Of a stretch of 64,000 bases of DNA, positions 17,834 to 25,791 are shown piece by piece. The stretch is from Firmicutes bacterium TM09-10. Lineage in GTDB: Bacteria; Bacillota; Clostridia; Lachnospirales; Lachnospiraceae. The first letter of the stretch is position 1. Every line of letters begins with the position of its first letter. The DNA lies in NCBI GenBank assembly GCA_003481005.1, contig QUKC01000004.1, forward strand, positions 142,661 to 206,660, in the 5' to 3' direction. A model generated the notes under the pieces. It did no database searches and had not been told where the DNA came from. It was given only the letters and a program-made list of their open reading frames with translations. Position numbers and translations under genes: made by a program.

Positions 17834-17937
17834 ATCTATAGAGAGGACGAGATTCACAAAACTATGTGAAGATCGAATAAACAGGTTATTTTCAAAATTT
17901 TTAAGATAGAAAAAGGCGAAAGCCGGAAGGAGATACC

Positions 17938-19860
17938 ATGAAGGTTACATTAAAAGACGGCTCTGTAAAAGAGTACGCACAGGCAATGTCTGTGATTGAT
18001 ATTGCGAAGGATTTGAGCGAAGGACTTGCGAGAGCGGCATGTGCCGGAGAAGTAGACGGAGAGGTTGTAGACCTGCGTACCGTTGTCGATCACGACGCTG
18101 CAGTCAACATTCTGACTGCAAAGGATGAAAAAGGTCTGTCTGCACTGCGTCACACCACCAGCCATGTAATGGCGCAGGCTGTAAAGCGCCTGTATCCCAA
18201 CACAAAGCTGGCGATCGGTCCCTCTATCGCAGACGGCTTCTATTACGATATGGAGTTCGAAACTCCTCTGACCAGCGACGATTTTGAAAAGATCGAAGCA
18301 GAGATGAAGAAGATTGTCAAAGAGGATTTAAAAATCGAGCGCTTTACTCTGCCCAGAGAGAAAGCAATCGAATTTATGAAGGAGAAAGAAGAGCCTTATA
18401 AAGTAGAACTGATTGAAGATCTGCCGGAGGGCGAAGAAATCAGCTTCTATCAGCAGGGCGAATTTGTAGACCTGTGCGCAGGTCCTCACCTGATGAGCAC
18501 CAAAGAAGTTGGCAAGGCATTCAAGATCATGAGCCTTGCAGGTGCATACTGGAGAGGCGACGAACACAACCAGATGCTGACCAGACTGTATGCAACCGCT
18601 TTTGCAAAGAAGGACGAGCTGGAAGCTTACATTACCATGATGGAAGAGGCGAAAAAGCGCGACCACAGAAAGCTGGGCAAAGAGCTGGGACTGTTTATGA
18701 TGCATGAAGCAGGTCCTGGTTTCCCGTTCTTCCTGCCTAAGGGTATGGTATTAAAGAACACCCTGCTGGACTACTGGCGTGAAATCCACAGAAAAGCAGG
18801 TTATGTGGAAATCTCCACTCCTGTGATCTTAAACAGAAGCCTCTGGGAGACCTCAGGTCACTGGGATCATTATAAAAATAACATGTACACCACTGTAATC
18901 GACGGCGAAGATTATGCGATCAAGCCGATGAACTGCCCCGGCGGCGTTTTGGTTTATGCATCTGAACCCCGTTCTTACAGAGATCTGCCGCTGCGTATGG
19001 GCGAGCTTGGTCTGGTACACCGTCATGAAAAATCCGGTCAGCTGCATGGTCTGATGCGTGTGCGCTGCTTCACACAGGACGATGCCCATATCTTCATGAC
19101 ACCTGAGCAGATTAAGGACGAAATCAAAGGCGTTGCAGGACTGATCAACGAAGTTTATTCCCTGTTTGGCTTCCAGTATCATGTAGAGCTGTCTACCCGT
19201 CCGGAGGATTCCATGGGCAGCGACGAAGACTGGGAGATGGCAACAGACGCGCTGCGCAGCGCTCTGGACGAGCTGCAGCTTCCTTATGTAGTAAACGAAG
19301 GTGACGGTGCGTTCTACGGACCGAAGATCGACTTCCATCTGGTAGACTGCATCGGACGTACCTGGCAGTGCGGTACGATCCAGCTTGACTTCCAGCTGCC
19401 TCAGCGTTTCGAACTGGAGTACGTTGGAGCTGACGGCGAGAAGCATCGCCCGATCATGATCCACCGCGTAGTATTCGGTTCTATCGAGCGTTTCATCGGT
19501 ATTCTGATCGAGCATTTTGCAGGCGCATTCCCGACCTGGCTGGCTCCGGTACAGGTTAAGGTGCTTCCGATTTCCGATAAATACATGGATTATGCACAGA
19601 ACGTCCTGAACAAGCTGACAGAAGCAGGCATCCGCGCAGAAGTGGATACCAGAGCAGAAAAGATCGGCTACAAGATCAGAGAGGCACAGACTGCCAAGAT
19701 TCCTTACATGCTGGTTGTTGGTCAGAAGGAAGAGGAAGAAAATACCGTCTCCGTCAGAAGCCGTGCAGCCGGTGACGAAGGCGCAAGAAGCCTGGATACG
19801 TTCATCGCAGATATCTTAAAAGAGATCGAAACCAAGGAAAACCGCGTAAAGAAAGACTGA
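17938..19860 (+). CDS. thrS: Threonyl-tRNA synthetase
   Basis: Class II aminoacyl-tRNA synthetase, 640 residues, full length. Domains in order: TGS (about 1-62), editing domain with the HxxxH at about 74-78 (HTTSHVMAQA), catalytic core (about 240-535) with MNCPGG and the zinc/ATP residues, and C-terminal anticodon-binding domain (about 540-635). GGAAGGAGATACC precedes the ATG. Expression is controlled by the T-box leader, but an extra hairpin element lies between leader and gene. Confidence 0.98.
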   Translation: MKVTLKDGSVKEYAQAMSVIDIAKDLSEGLARAACAGEVDGEVVDLRTVVDHDAAVNILTAKDEKGLSALRHTTSHVMAQAVKRLYPNTKLAIGPSIADGFYYDMEFETPLTSDDFEKIEAEMKKIVKEDLKIERFTLPREKAIEFMKEKEEPYKVELIEDLPEGEEISFYQQGEFVDLCAGPHLMSTKEVGKAFKIMSLAGAYWRGDEHNQMLTRLYATAFAKKDELEAYITMMEEAKKRDHRKLGKELGLFMMHEAGPGFPFFLPKGMVLKNTLLDYWREIHRKAGYVEISTPVILNRSLWETSGHWDHYKNNMYTTVIDGEDYAIKPMNCPGGVLVYASEPRSYRDLPLRMGELGLVHRHEKSGQLHGLMRVRCFTQDDAHIFMTPEQIKDEIKGVAGLINEVYSLFGFQYHVELSTRPEDSMGSDEDWEMATDALRSALDELQLPYVVNEGDGAFYGPKIDFHLVDCIGRTWQCGTIQLDFQLPQRFELEYVGADGEKHRPIMIHRVVFGSIERFIGILIEHFAGAFPTWLAPVQVKVLPISDKYMDYAQNVLNKLTEAGIRAEVDTRAEKIGYKIREAQTAKIPYMLVVGQKEEEENTVSVRSRAAGDEGARSLDTFIADILKEIETKENRVKKD

Positions 19861-20042
19861 TCCGGTAAAAAAACTGCATAAAATAACCTGTCATCGGGCA
19901 TACTGACTGCCAGGAGCTGCGCAGAATGTGCAACGCACTACGCTATGTGGCTGTAAGGTGGCGCATCACAGATCAGCCTGTCCTGTGCGCAGAGAAAATG
20001 CGGACGCATCGCGCAGCTCTTCCAGAAAAGGAGGTATGGACG

Positions 20043-20357
20043 ATGACAGATTTAAAGTGTAGTGTGGAAACCTGCTGCTTTCATGACGGAGACTGCTGCT
20101 GCAGAAACGACATTATGGTAGGCGGCGCAAAGGCCTGCAGCTGTGATGAAACCTGCTGTGAGAATTTTGAACAGCAGAAGGAAGGCAGCGCAAGAAACGC
20201 AGACGGATATCCTGACCGGATGACGCAGATCGACTGCGAAGCGGTAAAATGCCGCTACAATACCAATTATAAATGTCAGGCAGAGCATGTGGACATGCGC
20301 GGAAGCCGTGCCGGGGACCGCAGGGAAACCGCCTGCGCGACGTTTGTGGAACGGTGA
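20043..20357 (+). CDS. DUF1540 cysteine-rich protein
   Basis: A 104-residue protein with 15 Cys in two blocks: CSVETCCFHDGDCCCRN...CSCDETCCENF and DCEAVKCRYNTNYKCQAEHV. This is the DUF1540 pattern (C-x3-C-x-y-N-x3-C-x-A), usually a metal-binding small protein of unknown role in Clostridia. A strong AAAAGGAGGT site fixes the ATG at 20043; the open frame begins at 19926 but that part looks non-coding. Family 2 repeat copy B begins four bases after the stop. Confidence 0.85.
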   Translation: MTDLKCSVETCCFHDGDCCCRNDIMVGGAKACSCDETCCENFEQQKEGSARNADGYPDRMTQIDCEAVKCRYNTNYKCQAEHVDMRGSRAGDRRETACATFVER

Positions 20358-20360
20358 TGG

Positions 20361-20518
20361 AAGTTCACCCGCGCCATTCGCAATACCGCGTCTTCGACGC
20401 TCTCCGCTGCTTCGCAGCTCATTTTTGCTCATAGAGCGGCGCTCCCTTCGTACATTTTCGCAAGCAGATTTTTGTGCAAGCACAAAATCCGCTCACGAAA
20501 AGTACGAGGGAATTGTGA
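20361..20518 (-). repeat. Family 2 repeat, copy B (inverted orientation)
   Basis: Same element as at 8177 and 55332 but reversed. The conserved segment runs from 20361 (AAGTTCACCC) to about 20450 and the hairpin from about 20450 to 20508, with an outer stem CGTAC-TTTTCG / CGAAAA-GTACG in minus-strand reading. The outer terminal repeat is degraded at the 20518 end. Confidence 0.75.
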
Positions 20519-20538
20519 TTAAAAAAATTAAAAAATTT

Positions 20539-20573
20539 GCACGACGGGCATTGACAAATGGTGTTCGTCGTGC
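20539..20573. promoter_or_regulatory. Palindrome spanning the infC promoter
   Basis: GCACGACG (20539-20546) and CGTCGTGC (20566-20573) are perfect inverted repeats, 19 bp apart centre gap. The -35 box lies between the arms and the -10 box starts at the next base. It lies upstream of the start site, so it would act as DNA, like an operator. No regulator recognised. Confidence 0.6.
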
Positions 20574-20579
20574 TAATCT
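20551..20579 (+). promoter_or_regulatory. Promoter of infC-rpmI-rplT
   Basis: Consensus TTGACA (20551-20556) and TAATCT (20574-20579), 17-bp spacing. Confidence 0.75.
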
Positions 20580-20585
20580 CTATTA

Positions 20586-20727
20586 GTACGCAGATGCGTA
20601 AGGAACAAACAAGCAGAGTATCCACTCTCACCCTATAGCGATCGGGCTCATAGGCGTTTACAGTTTCCTTTGCTTCTCAGAGGAAGAGCAGAGGTTGTGA
20701 GTGGATAGAAGCTATCCACTTTTTTTA
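20586..20727 (+). promoter_or_regulatory. L20-leader autoregulatory RNA
   Basis: The leader of the infC operon has two exclusive folds. TATCCACTCTCACC (20619-20632) can pair at distance with GGTTGTGAGTGGATA (20693-20707). Alternatively AGTGGATAG (20700-20708) pairs with CTATCCACT (20712-20720) before an eight-T run, forming a terminator. This is the arrangement of the Firmicute L20 leader, in which ribosomal protein L20 binds and favours termination. Confidence 0.85.
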
Positions 20728-20754
20728 TTTTATTTCTTATGGAGGGAACCAGCC

Positions 20755-21261
20755 ATTAGCGAATTATTTATCAACGAACAGATCAGAGACAAAGAGATCC
20801 GTCTGATTGGGGAGAGCGGAGAACAGCTCGGCATCATGTCTTCCAGAGAAGCCCTGAAGCTGGCTGAAGAGGCAGGTTTGGATCTGGTAAAGATCGCCCC
20901 TACGGCAAAGCCGCCGGTGTGCAAGATCGTGGATTACGGTAAGTACAGATATGAGCTTGCCCGTAAGGAAAAGGATGCCAAAAGAAAACAGAAGGTCATC
21001 GAAGTAAAAGAGATCAGAATGTCTCCCAACATCGATACCAATGACTTAAATACCAAGGTCGGCGCGGCAAGAAAGTTCCTTGAAAAAGGGAACCGCGTAA
21101 AGGTAACATTGAGATTCCGCGGCCGTGAAATGGCGCACATGTCTACCAGCAAACATATTCTGGATGACTTTGCACAGATGCTTTCCGACATCGCTGTTGT
21201 AGAGAAGATGCCGAAGGTGGAAGGCAGAAGCATGATCATGTTTTTAACTGTAAAACGCTGA
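20755..21261 (+). CDS. infC: Translation initiation factor IF-3, AUU start
   Basis: 168-residue IF-3 that binds the 30S subunit and checks start codons. The N-domain begins SELFINEQIRDKEIRLI and the C-domain holds KVGAARKFLEKGNRVKVTLRFRGREM. No ATG, GTG or TTG gives this start; ATT at 20755 is in frame and GGAGGG lies 8 bp before it. IF-3 discriminates against AUU, and an AUU-started infC is the known feedback device in E. coli. The L20 leader adds transcriptional control. Confidence 0.93.
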   Translation: MSELFINEQIRDKEIRLIGESGEQLGIMSSREALKLAEEAGLDLVKIAPTAKPPVCKIVDYGKYRYELARKEKDAKRKQKVIEVKEIRMSPNIDTNDLNTKVGAARKFLEKGNRVKVTLRFRGREMAHMSTSKHILDDFAQMLSDIAVVEKMPKVEGRSMIMFLTVKR

Positions 21262-21321
21262 TTGCACGGCTACAGTTAAAATATACGTTTAGGAAAATGA
21301 AGTAACAGGAGGAAATCAGAT

Positions 21322-21519
21322 ATGCCTAAAATGAAAACCAGCAGAGCTGCTGCAAAACGTTTTAAATTAACAGGAACCGGTAAGCTGAAAAGAGCAAAAG
21401 CTTACAAGAGCCATATCTTAACAAAGAAGTCCACCAAGAGAAAGAGAAATCTTCGTCAGGCAGCAATGACCGATGCTACCAATGTTAAGAATATGAAGAA
21501 GATTTTACCGTATTTATAA
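21322..21519 (+). CDS. rpmI: 50S ribosomal protein L35
   Basis: 65-residue basic ribosomal protein with the standard start [24 protein letters not shown] pattern ([21 protein letters not shown]). Second gene of the infC operon, 60 bp after infC, with AGGAGGAAATC ahead of the ATG. It binds 23S rRNA in the large subunit. Length is exactly as expected. Confidence 0.98.
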   Translation: MPKMKTSRAAAKRFKLTGTGKLKRAKAYKSHILTKKSTKRKRNLRQAAMTDATNVKNMKKILPYL

Positions 21520-21541
21520 ATCGTAAGGAGGAATCAGTAAG

Positions 21542-21898
21542 ATGGCAAGAGTAAAAGGCGGCATGAGTGCCAGAAGAAAACATAATAAAGTATTGAAGCT
21601 TGCAAAAGGATACAGAGGCGCAAGAAGCAAACAGTACAGAGTTGCAAAACAGTCCGTTATGAGAGCTCTGACCTCTTCCTATGCTGGACGTAAGGAGAGA
21701 AAACGTCAGATGAGACAGCTGTGGATCGCTCGTATCAATGCAGCTGCAAGACTGAACGGCTTATCCTATTCCAAATTTATGTTCGGCTTAAAGCAGGCTG
21801 GCGTAGATATGAACAGAAAGATGCTGGCAGAGATGGCAGTAAACGATGCGGCAGGCTTCGCTACCCTGGCTGAGCTGGCTAAGTCCAAAATCGCGTAA
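21542..21898 (+). CDS. rplT: 50S ribosomal protein L20
   Basis: 118-residue ribosomal protein, needed early in 50S assembly and the likely repressor of its own operon through the upstream leader RNA. Characteristic start MARVKGG and the blocks [31 protein letters not shown] are complete. It lies 22 bp after rpmI with TAAGGAGGAATC, and a strong terminator follows. Confidence 0.98.
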   Translation: MARVKGGMSARRKHNKVLKLAKGYRGARSKQYRVAKQSVMRALTSSYAGRKERKRQMRQLWIARINAAARLNGLSYSKFMFGLKQAGVDMNRKMLAEMAVNDAAGFATLAELAKSKIA

Positions 21899-21925
21899 AT
21901 TACAGGCTTGATAAAAGAAACGAAG

Positions 21926-21959
21926 ACCTTCTGAAAGCATTCCTTTCAGAAGGTTTTTT
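21926..21959 (+). terminator. Terminator of the infC operon
   Basis: ACCTTCTGAAAG (21926-21937) and CTTTCAGAAGGT (21943-21954), perfect 12-bp stem, then a T-run. Confidence 0.95.
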
Positions 21960-21960
21960 A

Positions 21961-22004
21961 TTCATGACAATAGAATGTTCGCGGAGCGTGCATTCTATTG
22001 TTAG
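21961..22004. repeat. Short hairpin repeat, family 3, copy 1
   Basis: ACAATAGAATG (21967-21977) and CATTCTATTGT (21991-22001) are perfectly paired. The left part TTCATGACAATA recurs at 28429. The stretch 22005-22193 holds a further perfect stem (GATTGAAAAAT/ATTTTTCAATC near 22093-22117) but no gene. Confidence 0.5.
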
Positions 22005-22193
22005 GAAGACTGAAAAATGAGAGAGAACATATCGGGATATCCTGTAGAAAAGGTAACTATGGGATAAGCCCGTTTCAGATAGAATGTGAGGAAGATTGAA
22101 AAATAAAATTTTTCAATCGCGAGATTTGTGTCTGCGCGCACTTGACACAAACTCGACATGCGCAAAAAGCGTGCGCAGAAATGAGCGGAAAAT

Positions 22194-23525
22194 ATGAAAG
22201 AAACAACAGGATGGAAGAAAGAAAATCCGGGATCGAAGAAAGCGAGAGAGGCGGGAGCTTTTTCGGGAAACAGGAATTTTGCACCGGGCAGGAACGTCGC
22301 AAAGTCGAAAGTGCCTGTCGGAAATGCTGCTGCGAAGCAAAAACCGAGCCGCCAGGCTCCGGCTGCAAAATGTCCCCACTTTGGCAAGTGCGGCGGCTGT
22401 CAGTATCTGCACCTGTCCTACGAGGAACAGCTCGCTGCAAAGAAGCATCAGGTAAAGGAACTGATGGAAAAGCACTGCAAGGTGCGTCCGATTATTGGAA
22501 TGGACGAAAATCCGTGGCATTATCGCCATAAGGTACAGGCGGTGTTCGGGCTGGATCGAAAGAAGCAGCAGATTTCCGGGGTTTATGAAGAAAAAACGCA
22601 TCGGATCCTGCCGGTGGAGACCTGCCTGATTGAAGATCAGAAAGCAGATGCAATTATTGCGACAGTGCGCAGCCTGCTCAAATCGTTTAAGATCAAGGTT
22701 TATGATGAAGATACCGGTTATGGTCTGCTGCGGTACGTTCTGATCCGAAAGGCGGAATTTACGGATGAAATCATGGTTGTTCTGGTAACAGCATCCCCTG
22801 TTTTTCCGTCCAAGAGAAACTTTGTGGAAGCCCTGCGCAGAGAGCATCCGGAAATCACAACGGTTGTCCAGAATGTCAACGACCGGACGGACAGCCTTGT
22901 GCTGGGCAGCAAGTATCAGGTGCTCTGGGGCAAAGGCTACATTGTGGACAGGCTCTGTGGTTGTAGCTTTAAAATTTCGCCCGGCTCCTTTTATCAGGTT
23001 AATCCCATTCAGGCTCAGAAGCTTTATGAAAAAGCGATCGAGCTGGCGGATCTGACCGGAAAGGAGACGGTTGTGGACGCATACTGCGGAACCGGAACGA
23101 TCGGCATGATTGCAGCAAAAAAAGCGGGAAAGGTATTTGGTGTGGAATCCAACCCGGACGCAGTGCGGGACGCGGTCGGCAATGCGAAAGCAAACGATGT
23201 GAAAAACATCCGGTTTTACAGAGAGGATGCAGGGCATTTTTTGCAGAGCTGTGCAGCTGACAACATGCCGGTCGATGTTGTTTTGATGGACCCGCCGCGC
23301 GCCGGAAGCAGTGAAGAATTTCTGGATGCGGTTGCAAAAATCGGTCCAAAGCGCGTCGTATATGTATCCTGCAATCCGACGACGCTGGAGCGCGACTGTA
23401 CCTATCTGGAAAAACAGGGCTACCGTGCAAAAGAAGTATGGCCGGTGGACATGTTCCCCTGGTCGGGGGCGGTAGAAGCGGTGTGCCTGTTGGAAAAAAA
23501 CAAAAAAGCGAGGATACATGGATGA
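22194..23525 (+). CDS. 23S rRNA (uracil-5-)-methyltransferase, RlmD/RumA type
   Basis: SAM-dependent enzyme that makes m5U in 23S rRNA; 443 residues. An unusual basic N-terminal extension (about 1-58) precedes a [4Fe-4S] motif (C-x5-C-G-G-C in CPHFGKCGGCQYLHL). The C-terminal Rossmann domain has DAYCGTGTIG (SAM), DPPRAGSS, and the catalytic Cys in YVSCNP, then a general-base Glu region (AVEAVCLLE). Gram-positive members may modify both U747 and U1939. It overlaps the next gene by 4 bp. Confidence 0.93.
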   Translation: MKETTGWKKENPGSKKAREAGAFSGNRNFAPGRNVAKSKVPVGNAAAKQKPSRQAPAAKCPHFGKCGGCQYLHLSYEEQLAAKKHQVKELMEKHCKVRPIIGMDENPWHYRHKVQAVFGLDRKKQQISGVYEEKTHRILPVETCLIEDQKADAIIATVRSLLKSFKIKVYDEDTGYGLLRYVLIRKAEFTDEIMVVLVTASPVFPSKRNFVEALRREHPEITTVVQNVNDRTDSLVLGSKYQVLWGKGYIVDRLCGCSFKISPGSFYQVNPIQAQKLYEKAIELADLTGKETVVDAYCGTGTIGMIAAKKAGKVFGVESNPDAVRDAVGNAKANDVKNIRFYREDAGHFLQSCAADNMPVDVVLMDPPRAGSSEEFLDAVAKIGPKRVVYVSCNPTTLERDCTYLEKQGYRAKEVWPVDMFPWSGAVEAVCLLEKNKKARIHG

Positions 23526-23923
23526 CGATAGAAGAACGTGCAAATCAGGCAGCACAATGGAAAGCAACGGGTATTTACAACTGCGCGCAGGCGGTAACGC
23601 AGGCATTTGCAGATCAGATTCCGGTGGAGGCTGAGACGCTAAAAAAGCTTGGCGCTGGTTATGCGGCGGGCATGGGCTGTATGGAAAGCACCTGCGGCGC
23701 ATTGATCGGCGCAGTCATGGCTGCCGGTATTTTGACGGACGGAAAAGGGACGCCGGCGGTTTCCAGACAGTTGGTGGCAGGTTTTCAGGAAAAATGCGGT
23801 GCGACAATCTGTAAGGATTTGAAAGGCATCGAGACTGGACGGGTGCTCTGTTCCTGCCCGGAATGTGTACGCAATGCCGTGCTCACACTTGGAGAGGTAT
23901 TAAAGCTGGAGGAGAAAGTGTGA
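23522..23923 (+). CDS. C_GCAxxG_C_C family redox-type protein
   Basis: A 133-residue protein with the family's conserved Cys pattern: YNCAQAV, MGCMESTCGALIGAVMAAG, EKCGATICKDL and CSCPECVRNAV. The family is thought to bind a metal or iron-sulphur cluster and take part in redox reactions, but no function is established. The start ATG overlaps the RumA stop (ATGA) and its own stop overlaps the next GTG, so three genes are translationally coupled. Confidence 0.85.
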   Translation: MTIEERANQAAQWKATGIYNCAQAVTQAFADQIPVEAETLKKLGAGYAAGMGCMESTCGALIGAVMAAGILTDGKGTPAVSRQLVAGFQEKCGATICKDLKGIETGRVLCSCPECVRNAVLTLGEVLKLEEKV

Positions 23924-24615
23924 TTACAACAATTCTTTGGGATGTGGATGGCACGCTGTTAGATTTTCTGGCGGCGGAAAAAGCGGCGATCCGGACACTT
24001 TTTGCAGAATTCGGGTTCGGGGAATGCACGGATGAGGCGATCGCCCGGTATTCCAAAATCAACCGCAGATACTGGGAAAAGCTGGAAAACGGCGAGCTGA
24101 CAAAGCCGGAAGTCCTGGTCGGCAGATTCCGGGAATTTTTTGAAACGGAAGGGCTGGACGTAACGGCGGCGCCGGCATTTAATGAGCGTTATCAGGTGTG
24201 CCTTGGGGATACAATCGTGTTTCGGGATGACAGCTATGAAATCGTAAAATCTTTGCGCGGCAGGGTAAAACAGTATGTCGTTTCCAACGGAACAGTGCTG
24301 GCACAGACGAAAAAGCTCCGCCTTTCCGGGCTGGGGGAGCTGATGGACGGGATTTTTCTGTCCGAAGAGCTCGGTGCGGAAAAGCCGAATGCAGCATTTT
24401 TTGACCAGGTATTTGAAGCAATTGAAGAAACCGACCGGAAAAAGATTTTGATTGTCGGGGATTCTTTGACGAGCGATATTCGCGGCGGCAACCTTGCGCA
24501 AATTGTGACGTGTTGGTATAATCCGAACGGACAGAAGGCGGACAGCACATATCGGATAGATGCCCAAGTACAGGATCTGCAGGAGGTGATTCCACTGCTG
24601 TCACAGTCCTGGTAA
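23920..24615 (+). CDS. HAD-superfamily hydrolase, YjjG/YfnB-like
   Basis: 231-residue phosphatase with motif I DVDGTLLDF, motif II VVSNGT, motif III Lys in GAEKPN and motif IV GDSLTSDIRGG. The order and sequence fit the YjjG/YfnB branch, which includes pyrimidine 5'-nucleotidases. The start is GTG at 23920, overlapping the previous stop by 4 bp, after GGAGGAGAA. Third gene of a coupled set with the rRNA methyltransferase. Confidence 0.9.
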   Translation: MITTILWDVDGTLLDFLAAEKAAIRTLFAEFGFGECTDEAIARYSKINRRYWEKLENGELTKPEVLVGRFREFFETEGLDVTAAPAFNERYQVCLGDTIVFRDDSYEIVKSLRGRVKQYVVSNGTVLAQTKKLRLSGLGELMDGIFLSEELGAEKPNAAFFDQVFEAIEETDRKKILIVGDSLTSDIRGGNLAQIVTCWYNPNGQKADSTYRIDAQVQDLQEVIPLLSQSW

Positions 24616-24650
24616 AGAACAGAAGCAGATAGAAAACGGGAATCGGAAGG

Positions 24651-25247
24651 ATGAAAAAAAGCGTGCAGAAAGTCGGAATGGAACAGCTACGAAGCTGTCA
24701 TGGGCAGGGAACCAGTGCAGAAGAGCTGCAGGATAGTCAGATATCGGAAGTAGTGATCAAAAAGGCGCAGGCAGGCGACTTGCCGCGGATTCTGGAAATT
24801 TATGCTTACGCGCGGGAATTTATGAAGCGAACGGGCAATCCGAATCAGTGGAAAGAGAAGGCGCCGCAAAAAGAGGTGCTGGAAGTGGATATCCGGGCAG
24901 GACAGCTATATGTCGTCCGACAGGGAAATCGAATGACTGGCGTATTCGCCCTTGTGATTGGAAAAGATCCGACCTATGCGCAAATTGAGCAGGGCGCTTG
25001 GATTTCAGAGAGTGAATACGGAACACTGCATCGGGTTGCAGGCGACGGAACGGTGCATGGTCTGTTTCGGAGAATCGTCCTTTTTTCAGAAGAAAAAATT
25101 GGACATCTGCGGATTGACACACACGCGGACAATCACATTATGCAGCATCTGATCCTGAAAAACGGGTTCGAGCAGTGCGGAATCATCCATATCGCGGACG
25201 GTTCGGAACGGATTGCCTATGAAAAGGTGGTTTCGGTTGCATCTTAA
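24651..25247 (+). CDS. GNAT-family N-acetyltransferase
   Basis: A 198-residue protein. The GNAT fold starts at about residue 34 (VVIKKAQAGDLPRILEIYAYAREF) and the last third (LRIDTHADNHIMQHLILKNGFEQCGII) is typical of acetyltransferases in Clostridia. The first 33 residues are not part of the fold. The ATG at 24651 has a poorly spaced ribosome site, so the true start may lie downstream, for instance GTG at 24754. Acceptor unknown. Confidence 0.8.
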   Translation: MKKSVQKVGMEQLRSCHGQGTSAEELQDSQISEVVIKKAQAGDLPRILEIYAYAREFMKRTGNPNQWKEKAPQKEVLEVDIRAGQLYVVRQGNRMTGVFALVIGKDPTYAQIEQGAWISESEYGTLHRVAGDGTVHGLFRRIVLFSEEKIGHLRIDTHADNHIMQHLILKNGFEQCGIIHIADGSERIAYEKVVSVAS

Positions 25248-25265
25248 AAAACGATATTGTATAAT
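25237..25265 (+). promoter_or_regulatory. Promoter of luxS-mtnN
   Basis: TTGCAT (25237-25242) and perfect TATAAT (25260-25265), 17-bp spacing, beginning within the last codons of the GNAT gene. Confidence 0.8.
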
Positions 25266-25291
25266 TCATCAGGAAAGGATGGGTAAGATAG

Positions 25292-25771
25292 ATGGAAAAA
25301 ATAGCAAGCTTTACCGTTGATCATATTAAATTACAGCCTGGAATTTATGTTTCCAGAAAAGATACCGTAGGACAGGAAGTGATCACGACCTTCGATCTGC
25401 GGATGACAAGTCCGAACGAGGAGCCTGTCATGAATACAGCGGAGATGCACACAATCGAGCATCTTGGCGCGACCTTTTTAAGAAATCATCCGGTGTATAA
25501 GGATAAGACGATTTATTTTGGACCGATGGGCTGCAGAACCGGCTTTTATATGCTGTTGGCAGGTGATTATACATCGAAGGATGTCGTAGGGCTGGTAACC
25601 GAGCTGTTTGAGTTCGTACGCGACTTTAAAGGAGAAGTCCCCGGGGCTGCTGCAAAAGACTGCGGAAACTATCTGGATATGAACCTGCCGATGGCAAATT
25701 ATCTTGGAAAGAGATATCTGGAGCAGGTTTTATACAATATTAAAGAAGACCGTCTGGTTTATCCGGAGTAA
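25292..25771 (+). CDS. luxS: S-ribosylhomocysteine lyase
   Basis: Converts S-ribosylhomocysteine to homocysteine and DPD, the precursor of autoinducer-2. 159 residues, usual length. The metal site is HTIEH (near residues 54-58) with a Cys ligand in the C-terminal part (KDCGNY), and the catalytic Cys is in GPMGCRTGFY. AAAGGATG precedes the ATG. The mtnN gene lies 20 bp downstream, so both detoxifying steps of the activated methyl cycle are together. Confidence 0.97.
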   Translation: MEKIASFTVDHIKLQPGIYVSRKDTVGQEVITTFDLRMTSPNEEPVMNTAEMHTIEHLGATFLRNHPVYKDKTIYFGPMGCRTGFYMLLAGDYTSKDVVGLVTELFEFVRDFKGEVPGAAAKDCGNYLDMNLPMANYLGKRYLEQVLYNIKEDRLVYPE

Positions 25772-25791
25772 GATAAGAAAGGAAAAAGAAA

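Noticed and set aside
22113..23702. 529-codon open frame on the minus strand opposite the rRNA methyltransferase gene
   Set aside because: It is antisense to a protein with complete RumA motifs, shows no domain I recognise, and is a by-product of codon bias.
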